Assembly (NCBI GenBank): GCA_009602725.1 | Contig: WELB01000254.1 | Coordinates: 59,373 to 123,372, forward strand | Source of the DNA: Spirogloea muscicola | Lineage: Eukaryota; Streptophyta; Zygnematophyceae; Spirogloeales; Spirogloeaceae | Direction: 5' to 3' | DNA length: 64,000 nt | Shown here: positions 11,631 to 22,356 of the stretch, piece by piece | Layout of the letters: the number at the start of each line of letters is the position of its first letter | Position numbering within the stretch: the first letter of the stretch is position 1 | Notes under the pieces: model-generated | What the model was told of the DNA's origin: nothing | Seen by the model: the letters and a program-made list of their open reading frames with translations, nothing else | Database searches by the model: none | Translations under genes and position numbers: made by a program

Positions 11631-12299
11631 AATTTGGGGGTGTCTCGAGGGTTGCCCACAGAGCCACCGCTGGGTGAGGGTGTGTGTCGTGCCATATGAT
11701 GTCGGCTGCCATACGACGTAGATAACTTGAATTAGCACAGAAATAGTCGACAGGCATTCCGCAGGTCATCAGCAGGGTCAAGTGTAGAAGTAGACTTGGC
11801 GATATTTCGATGATGTATGTTGCGAAAAATATATATATAGAACAGCTCATAAGGTATGGCAGTCGCATTTATCTGAGAGTCAGAACTCAGCTGGCGATGT
11901 CTCTGTAAAATGTGTGCAAGCAACGAGATATTCAATCATGTACTCAATGCAGGTCCTGAGGATAATTGTTGAGTCCGTAGAGCTGAGCCAATAGGTAGCA
12001 ACTTGGTTTCCGGATCACATAGATAGTGCCTCGAGCTAGAACGGGGGCCTAGCCCAGCCTATCTACTTCGTAACAGGGGCCAAGCCCAGTCCTATCTCTA
12101 CTTCGAACAGGCTCCAAGCCTTGATGTAGAAGAACCGTGTGTCCAAGCAAAGATGCAGTATGCACTCTTGCAAGGAACAGAAGGCGCTGGATGTATGCAA
12201 CACCTCAGAGCAACACAAGGTTATGCTTGTCAGCTGCTCTCAACAACACACAAGGTCACAATGCTTTGTGTCTCACCACGTGTGTCCGGTCTTACGCGC
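11631..12299. other. Unassigned intergenic stretch
   Basis: No gene recognised. A short tandem-like pair (GGGGCCTAGCCCAGCC and GGGGCCAAGCCCAGTC, about 12045-12090) is present. The right side runs into the LTR-element fossil. Confidence 0.35.
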
Positions 12300-15200
12300 C
12301 GGTGACGGAAGCTTCCCGGAGGTAAGGCTCTCTAGCGGCTATTACGCGGACGCCTATGCCACGCCCTCTTGGCGTGACACTTAAACGCACGTGCTACGCT
12401 CGTGCTTGTAACAGCGGCGATGGCGGCGGCGATGAGGCAGCAGTGACGGCGACAGTGGCGGCAGCGGCGGCAGCGGCGGCGGCGACAGCGGCAAAAGCCA
12501 GAGGGAGAGACAGAGCCGAAAAAGACTTGTCTCGGCTCCGGTCCTCCACACCCTTATGCTTGGTCAGGAGATGTACATTGTTGAATGGAGTGAGCTATGT
12601 AGCTTATCAAACCCCAGACCTCAAGGCCAGTGTGACCTGAGGAGCACTCCTACCATTGTCCTACCATTTCCCACTACGGCCTAGCTAGCCGATTACCCAC
12701 GGCTCGTTGAGGTGAATCACACCTTTCGACGCGCCTACCGGGACTACCTCGGTCTATGATTGAGGGCCCATCTGTGTGTGGTGTGGGTGGCAAGAGAGGC
12801 ACTGCTCACTGGTGTCAGAAGTGATTATGGGCGGCAAGATGCCCGCACGCCGTGACCAGGCTGTCACGGCTAGTTGATTGGTTGGACCTTCCCCGTGTCC
12901 GGCGGAGCTGGGGCGACGGTTCGGGCGGTGGGCCCGCGTCGGACGGAACGTGAGCAGCGATTGGAGACTACGCACGCGTCTGGCGGGACGTAAGCAGCGA
13001 TTGGGTGATGCTTCCCGCTTCTGACGGGAGCGGGCGGCAATTGAATTCGAACGTCGCCAAGTGGGTGCTTCGGCGACACCTGGGCACCATGGCTGACCAA
13101 AGCGAGTGAGAGGTCCCGCGCTTGCGTCTTCTCTTCACACCAAGCTGATGGATGACCTGCCTTGAATTTCCACGCATGCGGCCACCTCCGCGTCCGAGTC
13201 AGCACCGACACGAATCGACCACCGACGGGACGGCAAACGACACTTGACGACAGAAATACGACTACGAGTGCACGCGCGGCACGAGGCTGCTGGCCTCGTA
13301 CTGCTGGCCTCGTACTCGGCCGCTGGTGGCCTCGTACTCGGAGACTAGTTGTCTGACCTGCAACTGCTCAACAGGGGTTACTGAGCTCCTTGGTTCCCTG
13401 TGTGCTTGAGCGCTTTCTCCGGCCCCTTCGCACCTTGTTCATTCTTTTTCTGGGCGGGCCTCTCAAAGCCACCGCCCTCTCCTGGAAGCGTCTGCTCTGT
13501 CCGAATTGCATCTTCTGACTAGAGGTTGCTGAGAGCCCCCTTGCTGCCGTCTTAGCACTTCGTACCTTGCTTTCTGCGCCATCCGGCTCCTTCCGGCCCT
13601 GTCCATTCTTTTGGGCCGAATCTTTCCAGTGTACCGTGTTGCGGTCTGCCAAAGACTCAAGGCATGCTGCATCTAGCTTGGTATAAGGTCCCAGGATGTC
13701 GCATACTGTATTGAATTCAAAGCTGGCTTTGGAAAGATGCTCTCAAAGTTCCACATTCTCGATGATGTACCCCACTGGTCTTGTCTGCTTTACACGCACC
13801 GCATACATAAATGTTAAGATTGGCTCGAATAGCGCGGTGTCGGGATGGCTGGATCCTCTACCATAACCTATGGGCTGAAATCCTGACAGGTAAAACCTGC
13901 CCAGTAATGTCCACTGGTGGTAGATTGCGTATTGCGTGTAGGATCCAGAATGTGCTGCTTCCCGAACGTCCTGCGGGAGCAACGTGTCCCATAGCGCAAA
14001 AGTAGAAGGTATGACGAGAGTGGGGTACTGCTTGAGCAGGATGTCGAGGTGGTGTTGCGCAGCCTTGCGATCTTCTGAAATAATAGCGATATCAAAGTAT
14101 TAAGCTACACCTCAATTTGGCTCTGCATCGCAGCTTTGAGCCCGTTGGCTCTACACGAAATATTTCCAATGAAACAATGCCGTCCGAAGGTAAAAACAAC
14201 TCAATCATTCCGTTGAAGGAAACCCCAGTTTCTGCAATCCCACGTCTTCCTGACCTGCATTGAAGGTCAACGCTGACGTTGCTGCAGTAATGGTGGACGC
14301 TGACCATGCTTCCTTCGCACGGATATGAGCCACCAAAGGGATACACAATCGTGCCGCCTTATTCGGCTCATGCGTCCCTCCACCTGTAGTTCTTCCAAAT
14401 CGATAGAGGTCATATCAGATTCCGTTCTGGCTTGAGAATCCGTACGGGCTGGCGTGCCTGTTGCTGGTCAGCTGCAACAAGATCCAAATTTCTCTTCAAA
14501 GCCTGGACAGCCAGAGGAGGCAATGGTTCATCTTTCTGCTTTCCTTCCAGAGTAGTCTCCACTGGATCTGCAGGTCCATCCTCCTTGTCGGGGAGGGTCT
14601 CCTCCGGAGCTATTGGTTCCTTTCTCTCTGAATCTACTGTAAAGAGTACCAGTCTTAGCTGATTTGCTATTTGGACTCCACCCCTTTAATAGAGGCAATG
14701 TAACCCTACGAGTGCATGACAGTATTCACCCTGGTCGATACCATGCTACTTCGGCGTGATATACTACACGGAATTCCAATGGAAGCAAATCCTCTATGCT
14801 CAACAAGCTTCTATACGTAGTTGCTCGGAATTATCATGCATACAGTGGAGAAAAGATTATGCTGAATTGAATTTTGTGCTTTAAAAGTAGTACACAGAGG
14901 ACGCCTAGTGACTCCACCACCACTGTCGATGCCAACAGTACCGCTTTTACCTGATATTACACTGAGTTACATCGTTTCTCCCTAACTTGCTGTACGGCAA
15001 ATTATCAAGATTGACTGTGCACCTGTGTCCAGGAGTACCAGTGAATGTGTTTTAATCTCTTGTTCGGAGCGTCAAGTCGAGCAAGAACAAGTTTGCCTTG
15101 CCAGTGTGCCGCTTTGAGGTCACCAGAGCTCGTCGGTAGAAGGCTATTTAGCACCAGGTCCTGTCCAGTATGCCTGCCCATGCCTTCTTGGCACGTCCCG

Positions 15201-15810
15201 GACGTGCTCTCGACGCGCTCTGGTGGATTAGTGGCGGCGACGGCGGCGGTAGTGACGACGACAGCAGCGATGGCGGCAGCAGCGGCGGCGGCGGCGAAAT
15301 TTCGGTTCAGCCAAAGGAAGAAACTTAACCGAGTAGCTCGGTTCCAGCCCTCCGCTTGCTTATCCTCGGTCCGAAGACTGAGATTTTTGAATGGGGCGAG
15401 CTCTCTGGCCCATTTGGCTTCCCCTCCGCCTTTGTTCCCAAGGGCCATGGTAGCCTGGGACCATTAATCACCCCACTACCTAACATTACCCGCCGTTAGC
15501 TAGGCCGGTACCCGCCAACACTCGTCAAGGTGGGTCAAACCCATGGAACCGGGCTCTAGGGCTTTTTGGCAATCTTTGGGCCCTTTTTCGAGCGTTGCAG
15601 GGGTTAGGATAGGGCTTGCGCGCCGATGCCACATTATGGCTCAGCGGCAGATGAGCATCTTTCTTGACCGGAGCTGAGCTGGAGGTACCGTGTTCGCGAC
15701 CACTGTTCATACCAGATTGATAGATGACGTGCCTCAGATGTTAATGTGGGCAGCCACCTCACATGCCTTGTCATATCGACATCATCTCAGCCACCGACGA
15801 ACCTCATGAC
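12300..15810 (-). mobile_element. Old LTR retrotransposon fossil, minus orientation
   Basis: Two diverged direct repeats (about 12300-13225 and 15160-15810) flank about 2 kb. Both contain a GGC-rich triplet array (12415-12495; 15230-15295), then TCTCGG(C/T)TCC, a GCGAGCT/GTGAGCT block, and a TGGATGACCTGCC / TAGATGACGTGCC block near the end. Just inside the right repeat, the minus strand shows a retropepsin-like LLDTGAQS motif (about 15003-15040). The protease position on the minus strand sets the orientation. The family (probably Ty3/gypsy) is not certain. The element is broken, with many breaks and strongly diverged ends, so it is old. A LINE tail has inserted into it (13365-13680). Confidence 0.55.
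13365..13680 (+). mobile_element. LINE tails inserted in the LTR fossil
   Basis: Two successive plus-strand LINE ends: GGGGTTACTGAGC (ORF stop) with a CTTGTTCATTC..GGGCGGGC tail at 13372-13490, and LLTRG-type codons with GAGGTTGCTGAG at 13518-13540, then CCTGTCCATTCTTTTGGGC at 13590-13620. The hairpin stem has changed on both sides (GGGCGG with CCGCCC). Confidence 0.6.
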
Positions 15811-16041
15811 AGAGTACAAAATAATATATCTCACTTGTATTATTGATCGCTCATGATAACATTTTGTTTGTTGTCAAGTGCTGTCATCTTTGATCTTCAT
15901 CATTCATTAAATCCTACACCCAAAACCCCTTAAATCTTAAAACCCTTTGATCTACTTTGACATGGCTTCTACCAGCGAAAGTGATCAAAAGAATACGTCC
16001 GAGAACACGGGAGTCAGACCTGGCGGGGGGTGTGGGGGGGC

Positions 16042-16164
16042 GGTCAAAGCTGCGTGGGGGCGGTCCACGGTCAGCCGGGGAGGCGGTCAATAGAACGGTC
16101 AAAGGGGTGAGTGGTCAACGGTCAACAATGCGCACGTGCGAGGCGGGGTGAGTGCCCGTTGACT
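16042..16164 (+). promoter_or_regulatory. W-box-like cluster upstream of neprosin copy 3
   Basis: Five GGTCAA hexamers (the W-box TTGACC read on the other strand) start at 16042, 16085, 16097, 16113 and 16120, plus one TTGACT at 16159. They lie 365-490 bases before the start codon. WRKY factors that bind this core exist across streptophytes, so inducible expression is plausible but inferred. Confidence 0.4.
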
Positions 16165-16529
16165 GGGAGGCCGGGGAGGGCGTGCGGGGGCCAGCGCTGA
16201 CCGCGCAATTTCGCCGGCCAAGGGAAGGCCGCCGCGTGGCGGGCGCCGCGGGGCCTGGGGACTCCCCTGGACAGCTGCCGTCCATGAGAGAAGGACCAGG
16301 CCGGGACCCCCCCCGCTTGCGCTTCATAAGCTCGGCCAGCCTCCGACCCCCTCACCTCAAATCCCCCGGAGCTCCCCCCGCGCCCCGACGTGCCCGGCCC
16401 TCCTCCGCCTCTGGGCGAGCCGCCATCCCCACCACCCGCAGCCCTCAAGCCGGCTCGCTGCCCCAGCCTCTTGGCGGCCCTCCGCCAGCCCTCCTCCCCA
16501 GCAAGCCCCCCGCCCGCCGTCGCTTCGCC

Positions 16530-19249
16530 ATGGGGCGCCTGCGCATTTTGGCGCTGCTCCTCCTGGCCCTGCTCGCGCTCCAAGCCTGCTCCCTCCGCGG
16601 CGCCGCCGCCGCACGGCCAGGTGAGAAGCCGCCTCGTCTAGCCAACTTGATGCTCGAGCTCGGTCAGCACACGTAATGCCATGCTGCAAGGGGACGCATA
16701 CGGGTTTCGTGCTTCTGCCGCCGCTGCTTGCTGGCATGAAACAGTCGGGGTAGCATGAGGCTCAAGTTCTTGGGTGGTGGAGTCACGAGTTGCTCACGCC
16801 TGGCACGGCGTCCGCATGTCATCGAGGCGTTTGCAGGCAACAAGGAGATGGCAAAGATGAAGAAGCACATGGCTCAGCACAAGCGCCCTGCCGTGACAAC
16901 AATCAAGGTGAGCATCACTCTGTGCATTGGTCAGTACCGGGCAAACATCGCACGGTCGGATTCAGAGTCGAGAGGTCTCAAAGGAGATGCTGTGAAAAGA
17001 GCCCTGCTGGGTGCTGTCAATGCTTATGGTACGCCCATGCACATCTTTTCAACTCCAAAGACGTGCCCCTGACGATCCTGGCATCCCTCTTCAGACGAAG
17101 GATGGAGACACGGTCGACTGCGTGAAGGTCGAGGACCAGATGAGCATGCAGACTGCACATGCAAAGGGACATAAAGTCCAGGTAGGTCGATGTTGCCCCT
17201 CCCTTTCTGGGGTTTCGGCCCAGACGAAGTTGTAACAGTGGCAAACTGTGTACCTCTGAAGGCCCTTCCAATCAAGGCCAATCTCTCCTGCTATTGGGCT
17301 GACAGCACACCCTCATACATGGCAATTGCTTGGTCGTGGTGCAGATGCAAGGCCCCACCGTATCCAATTCCATCAAGACGAGTCCCAAAGCCAACCACAC
17401 ACTACAAAGCTGGGGCATCTGTCCAGCTGGCACTGTCCCTGTGCGCCGAATCACCCGTAAGGCACAGTGCCAAAGACATGCTATTGACGATGGGCCTCCT
17501 AACAGTCCCCTGAGTGTGTTGGCAAGGCCAGTCCTCTGAAGCATGGCTGCTTAGCTCATGTCTGTAGATCCATGCTGAGGCCCACTTCTGATTTGTTGTG
17601 AACCTGAAAGGCTTTGGTGGTCTTTCATCTGCAGTCGAGGAGATGATGCGAGCAGGTTCATTGGCACAGTACATGGCCAAGCATCCAGGCGCCTCACAAT
17701 CAGCACCGGAAGTTCAGGTTGGCAGTGGGGGCCAATTCGTGCCAAAACGTCACAATCTGACTGCTGAGGACATGAATTCTGGCGATGGAAGCGTCAAAAC
17801 CAACAAAAACGTCGTGGAGAAACCTTCCGTTGCCGGCCATGAGGTTAGTGCACATTCATTCTAAAGCGCTTGTGACTTTCTGGTGTTGTTTTTAGTGACC
17901 TGACTCGTTGAGGGCGTGGTAAACCTCAATCGGGTATCTACACAAAGTAAAGGACATGGAATTGCTTAAGTATGCATTGCTGCTTTCTGACATAACACCC
18001 TGTGCTCTGTTCATGATGAGCAGTATGCAGTGACACAGTTCCCAAGGTCTGATTCAACCCCCATATATGGATCCAAGGCCATTTACAACATCTGGAATCC
18101 TTATGTCCAATATGGTGATGAGTTCAGTTTGACACAGACCTGGCTTGTTGCCGGGTCATACGGTGCCGGAGACCTGAACACCATTGAAGTCGGACATCAG
18201 GTCAGTCCTGTCTCCTTAACACTACACTCACTGTTCTAGACCTATCTTTGCCTTCGAACCGTGCGGAGAACCGACATGCGAGCTAGTGCTTGGGAGGGCT
18301 GACATGCTCTCTCTTGGATCACTGGCAGCTCTACCCTAACAAGTATGGAGATCACAACTCTCGCCTCTTCATTTATTGGACTGTAAGTTCTCCAATGCTC
18401 TGCCCTTATTACTTCCAAAAAGCAGCCACGAGCTTACTACTGCCAGATGACTTTGTATCCACGGCAGTTGCAGGAACGCACTTGTGCTGTGGTGTGGGAT
18501 GCAGTGTGAGTTTCTGTACCCAGCTTTTGGCTTACTGCTGCTGCAATGCGTGCGCAGAGGGATGCCTACAAGACCACTGGCTGCTACAACCTGGACTGCA
18601 GCGGCTTCATCCAGACAAACAACGCCGTGTATCTTGGTGGCAAAGTCTCACCTTTGTCGAGCTGGGGAGGTACTCAATACGAGTATACTGTACTAGTCTT
18701 CAAGGTACACACCAATGTGCCATGTCTTGCCGCTGAAATTTGATAGGTTTGGGCCTCTAGGCTTTTTACAAGTGGTTTGTGTTGCATCGCAGCCAAGTTT
18801 TAGACTTCTGAAAGGGCTGCCCAATGGAAGGCTTCGGTTGTATTGAAGTGAGTCATCTCGACGTGCAGGACCCTGGTAGCAAGCACTGGTGGCTTCAGTA
18901 CCAGGGCCAGTGGGTGGGTTACTGGCCGTACTGGCTCTTCAACCGCCTAAACAGCCATGCAAACACTGTACAATGGGGTGGCGAGATTGTGAACGCTGAG
19001 CACAATGGCAAGCACACCGGTACTTACATGGGATCAGGATGGTATGCGTCAAAGGGTTACAAGTACGCTGCCTACATCCGCAACCTGCAGTACGTGACTC
19101 CTTCCAACGCGCTCTACAACACCAACAACCAGCTGGCAACCGTTGTCACCAACAGCAACTGTTATAGCATCTCGGTGGGCTCCAACCCAGGCAACTGGGA
19201 GTCGTACTTCTACTTTGGCGGCATTGGATACAGCTCCATTTGCCCCTAG
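16530..19249 (+). CDS. Neprosin-family secreted endopeptidase, copy 3 (9 exons)
   Basis: Exons at 16530-16620, 16837-16907, 17095-17181, 17345-17456, 17635-17843, 18024-18200, 18329-18382, 18558-18704 and 18869-19249 keep the same lengths and phases as copy 1, giving 442 residues with no interruption. It has a signal peptide (MGRLRILALLLLALLALQA), the activation-peptide domain and the neprosin domain with both catalytic glutamates (NTIEVG in exon 6, QWGGE in exon 9). Exons 8-9 are very close to copy 2, closer than either is to copy 1, so copies 2 and 3 share the later duplication. Expected product: a secreted, autoproteolytically activated glutamic peptidase. It is the best candidate for the active member of the cluster. 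Confidence 0.92.
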
Positions 19250-20349
19250 AGGAACCAATTTGTACAACAGGAGCATAGTTTGACAATTATGTCAAGACAA
19301 ATTTTGGTACCTTTGCCATCTTAGTATAGGGATTCCTTTTATGTAGCCCCACGTTTTGCAACAATTTTTGCCTGAACATTTCGGGCAAAAATGTAATGGC
19401 TTGATTGGCCACCCATTCAATTTCAAGTGCACACCGCGCCTTTTCTCACTCTCTCTCGTTGATCAAGAACATTCCAACCAACACTTGGCTTCCTGGTGAC
19501 AAAGTCTAGCTTTGCTCAGTATTCGCTTGGACAAGTTCTTAAAATGAGATTAAAATCCTGCGCCTTAACTTCACAGCCTTGACATGTGAAGTTGTAAGAT
19601 GAATTGTAATTCTGCTACTATATGCTAAGGAGTTTCAGCAATTTTCCAGGGCTTGTGACAGTTGGGAATTCGTAGAGCGATTAAATGAACACACTACTCT
19701 GGGCACATTAGCAGTGCGGCAGCTGTGATCGTTGGTGCAGTGCAAAGTCTTTTGGGTTCACGTATCCTTCAAAACCAGCCAGCTGCTGTTTGGCTAGTTG
19801 CTGATTGCGTCACATGATCTGTTGCAAGTCCAGAAAGATGGGCATCCTCATCTTGACCGGGTATTAATGGAATCTAAGGAATCTAAGTAACTTCCAGCAT
19901 TGGCTGGTTTCTGCTGCTAATTCATTAGAGGGGTCCCACAAAAGGAAGCAGAGGGCTGGTCAGCTCTGTAGGGCTGCTGTTGTTAACGCTAAGAGTGGAC
20001 GAGTCCTTACGCTCTCAAGTATACATTTGTTGAGATACTATTCAGTTTAAACACTGCATTTAGCAAATCAGGACCTGAGAGGATTAAGAAGAAAGTCCTA
20101 AAAGAAAGAAGAAAAAGCGAGAAGATGCCTCGATTGATCAACTCAGCTCTCTAACACAGTCTGTTTAGTTGTGGCAAATTTTACGATTGTTGTATGTTCT
20201 ACTATTACAAAAGGGGGCCGGTGCCTGTTAGAGGCCAGCCCAGGAGCAAGGCCGTAGTTGCGCTGGCGAGCTCGGCACCAGCAGACAAGGGCCGCCGTTA
20301 GAGTGGGAGCGTCCTTCTGTGCACCGAGATAGTCCGATGGTGCTGACGT
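19250..20349. other. 3' flank of neprosin copy 3 and unassigned sequence
   Basis: Up to about 19930 this is homologous to the flanks of copies 1 and 2; beyond that it is unrelated. No gene recognised. A purine-rich AAAGAAAGAAGAAAAAG stretch lies near 20100. Confidence 0.45.
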
Positions 20350-20600
20350 ACCCTGGTTGCCACCTTAGGCACTTCTTTCTTTGGCTTTGAACATTGTCCA
20401 TTCATTTTGGGTTGGCTTTGCCAGCCCCTCTTCTCAATGGGCGAGCACCTTGTTCTTAGGCTGTAGGCCTTTCCGGCTTTCCACTCTTCCTTCGGGCTGG
20501 CCTCTCCCAGCCACCAGTCAATCTGGCCGCGCTTTCTTCTATTGGCTCCCCGGCTGCTGTTATCTCCGGACGTGAGGCTGCTGACAGGGGTCTGATGTGC
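20350..20600 (+). mobile_element. Two LINE tails in tandem
   Basis: The first tail (CATTGTCCATTC, hairpin GGGTTGGC..GCCAGCCCC, CAATGGGCGAGCAC) is followed at about 20485 by a second (hairpin GGGCTGGCCTCTCCCAGCC, then CACCAGTCAATCTGGCCGCG). The two carry different end types side by side. Confidence 0.65.
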
Positions 20601-20734
20601 GGCCATCCTGAGCGGTGACTCTCCTGTCTGACACAGGTCTTGTTATGTGGACTTTGTTTGCTCTATCCAGGATGGTGTTTCGCAGCTCTCGCTCTCTTGA
20701 ACAAAGTTGCTACTTCATTTACAACCATTGCTCT

Positions 20735-21020
20735 TTCTTATGAAAGGGGTCGAGGGCTGTGAAAGGCCAGACCATAGAAGTGAGCTACTCTATAGAGAGA
20801 AAGCGCGTGGAGTGCATGAAATGAAAGGGGGTCCAACTCAAGCCACTACAGTGTGCAAGCAGAGCCTACTGCAAACTAAACAAGGCCACATATACGGAGA
20901 CCTAGAGTGAGGTGCCTAAGGTGACATAGGGGTGAGGGCTGTGAAAGCCAGCCCAGAAAAATGGATAAGGTCCAAAACGGTCCAAAACGAGCCGGGAAAC
21001 GTAGAGAGCAATCATAAAGA
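20735..21020 (-). mobile_element. LINE tails and short dispersed repeat
   Basis: Minus-strand GGGCTGTGAAAGGCCAG tails at 20744-20775 and 20935-20985 flank a reverse copy of the GAACAATGTAT-type short repeat (20798-20870). No coding part remains. Confidence 0.5.
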
Positions 21021-21044
21021 GCGGCCTACTTAGTGGTAAAGCTA

Positions 21045-21410
21045 GCCTAAGCGCCAGAAGTTAGCAGGGGTTACTGAGTAATTTGTAGCTGCTTTCTTTC
21101 TTTGTGTGCTTTGGTTTCTTAGCGCTTCCTCTGGCTTCCTCTGGCCCCCTTCTCGTTCTTTGTTCATTCTTTTTTGGGCTGGCTTGTCCAGCCCCTATCC
21201 TCAATGGGCGAGCCCTTTCTCTGAAGTGCGGCGGGCACAAGGCGCCAGTGGGAGATGAATGCGGCTGCTGCTATGAAAGCGCCAGTGGGCGCCGGGACCC
21301 CCTGGGCCCAAGCAGAAGAAAGTGCTCGCCCATTGAGAATAGGGGCTGGAACAACCAGCCCGAAAAAGAATGAACAGAGTACGAGAAGGGGGCCAGGGGA
21401 AGCGCTAAGT
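21045..21410. mobile_element. Opposed LINE tails (21045-21225 plus; 21310-21410 minus)
   Basis: The left fragment carries the ORF stop (GGGGTTACTGAG), the full 3' UTR and hairpin in plus orientation; the right fragment is the same tail in minus orientation. They face each other across about 85 bases, making an imperfect inverted repeat. A single N lies at 21417. Confidence 0.6.
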
Positions 21411-21544
21411 AACAGGNCGTGGCAGACCCATGACCGAGGTAAGTGGACCTTGCACTAGCTGATGCTACGTCTGGCAGCACTGGTGTCTACAGGTTTTCAA
21501 TTGCGTCGAGAGGACAATCACAATATTTGCCCTAACAAATGCAA

Positions 21545-21739
21545 GGGTTGGACTACGTGCAGGGTCGGCTGGCAGCGTCCGCGCCGCCGCTGGCACCCCC
21601 TCCCCCACCCTCTGCAGAGGCTTTGGCTACGCTTGAGGCCATGGGCTTCCCTCGGGACTTGGCGTTGCGGGCCCTAGCACAGGCCCGGAACGATCTGAAT
21701 GTGGCTACCAACATCCTGCTAGAGTCCACAGCCTCTTGA
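21545..21739 (+). CDS. Last exon of a UBA-domain gene (partial)
   Basis: The C-terminal 60 or so codons encode a proline/alanine linker followed by a UBA domain: [18 protein letters not shown] then [13 protein letters not shown], with stop at 21737-21739. UBA domains bind ubiquitin. The MGF loop and the hydrophobic helix-3 pattern are intact. Upstream exons were not found: 21045-21410 is LINE sequence, and the start is probably an acceptor near 21492 or 21556. The host gene may be cut by the insertions or lie further away, with the LINE tails sitting in an intron. Confidence 0.5.
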   Translation, partial: GLDYVQGRLAASAPPLAPPPPPSAEALATLEAMGFPRDLALRALAQARNDLNVATNILLESTAS

Positions 21740-22356
21740 CACAAGGGCACCCTCAATTGCCCTCCATTCGTATTTGATTCTCAGCAGTCGTTTGAAGCGC
21801 GCTGCATCGTGAGGTTGCTGCTGACAGAGCTGGGGCTTAGTATATTGTCTTGTGCAACTCCACTCAAGTGGGAAGAGGTCACACACAGGCTAAGCTGATT
21901 CGCAAAGCTGCAGCTGGATCTCCAGATTAAGGTCAAGGAAACTCCTGCCTAATGGCATCACTCTCAGAAGGCACCATCAAACAGAAGGTGCACGGAAGTC
22001 TTGAGCTGCAACACAAAACCCCAGCTGTGATTTGAGATTTGGCTGCACTGAGTTACACGGCAACTGCGCTGTGGATTTCAGCCAAGTATATCGCGAAAGA
22101 AGCCGGGCTGTGCACATTGCTGCAGTTGAAGTTAGCCCTGATCCTTTAAGAGGACACAATCTCTTGACAAGTGAAAGCACTTTGGCCAGCTATGCGGGGT
22201 TACCGCCACAAAGGCTCATGTAAGCATATGCCCACAGCCCATGGCAGCTACTGCAAGGCGGGATTCTCCTGTTGCTCAAGAGACAAAAACCTCCAGTTGC
22301 TCCAGAAACAGCCGATGCATTGTCACAGTGACAGCCAGCGGCAAAGTCCTGCTGAC
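21740..22356. other. Intergenic, between convergent UBA and heme-oxygenase-like genes
   Basis: The 3' sides of the UBA exon (plus) and the heme-oxygenase-like gene (minus) face each other here. No further coding exon or repeat was recognised. Confidence 0.4.

Noticed and set aside
15905-15950. CCCAAAACCCCTTAAATC stretch as telomeric repeat
   Set aside because: No exact CCCTAAA or AAACCCTAA unit is present, unlike at 25640-25701.
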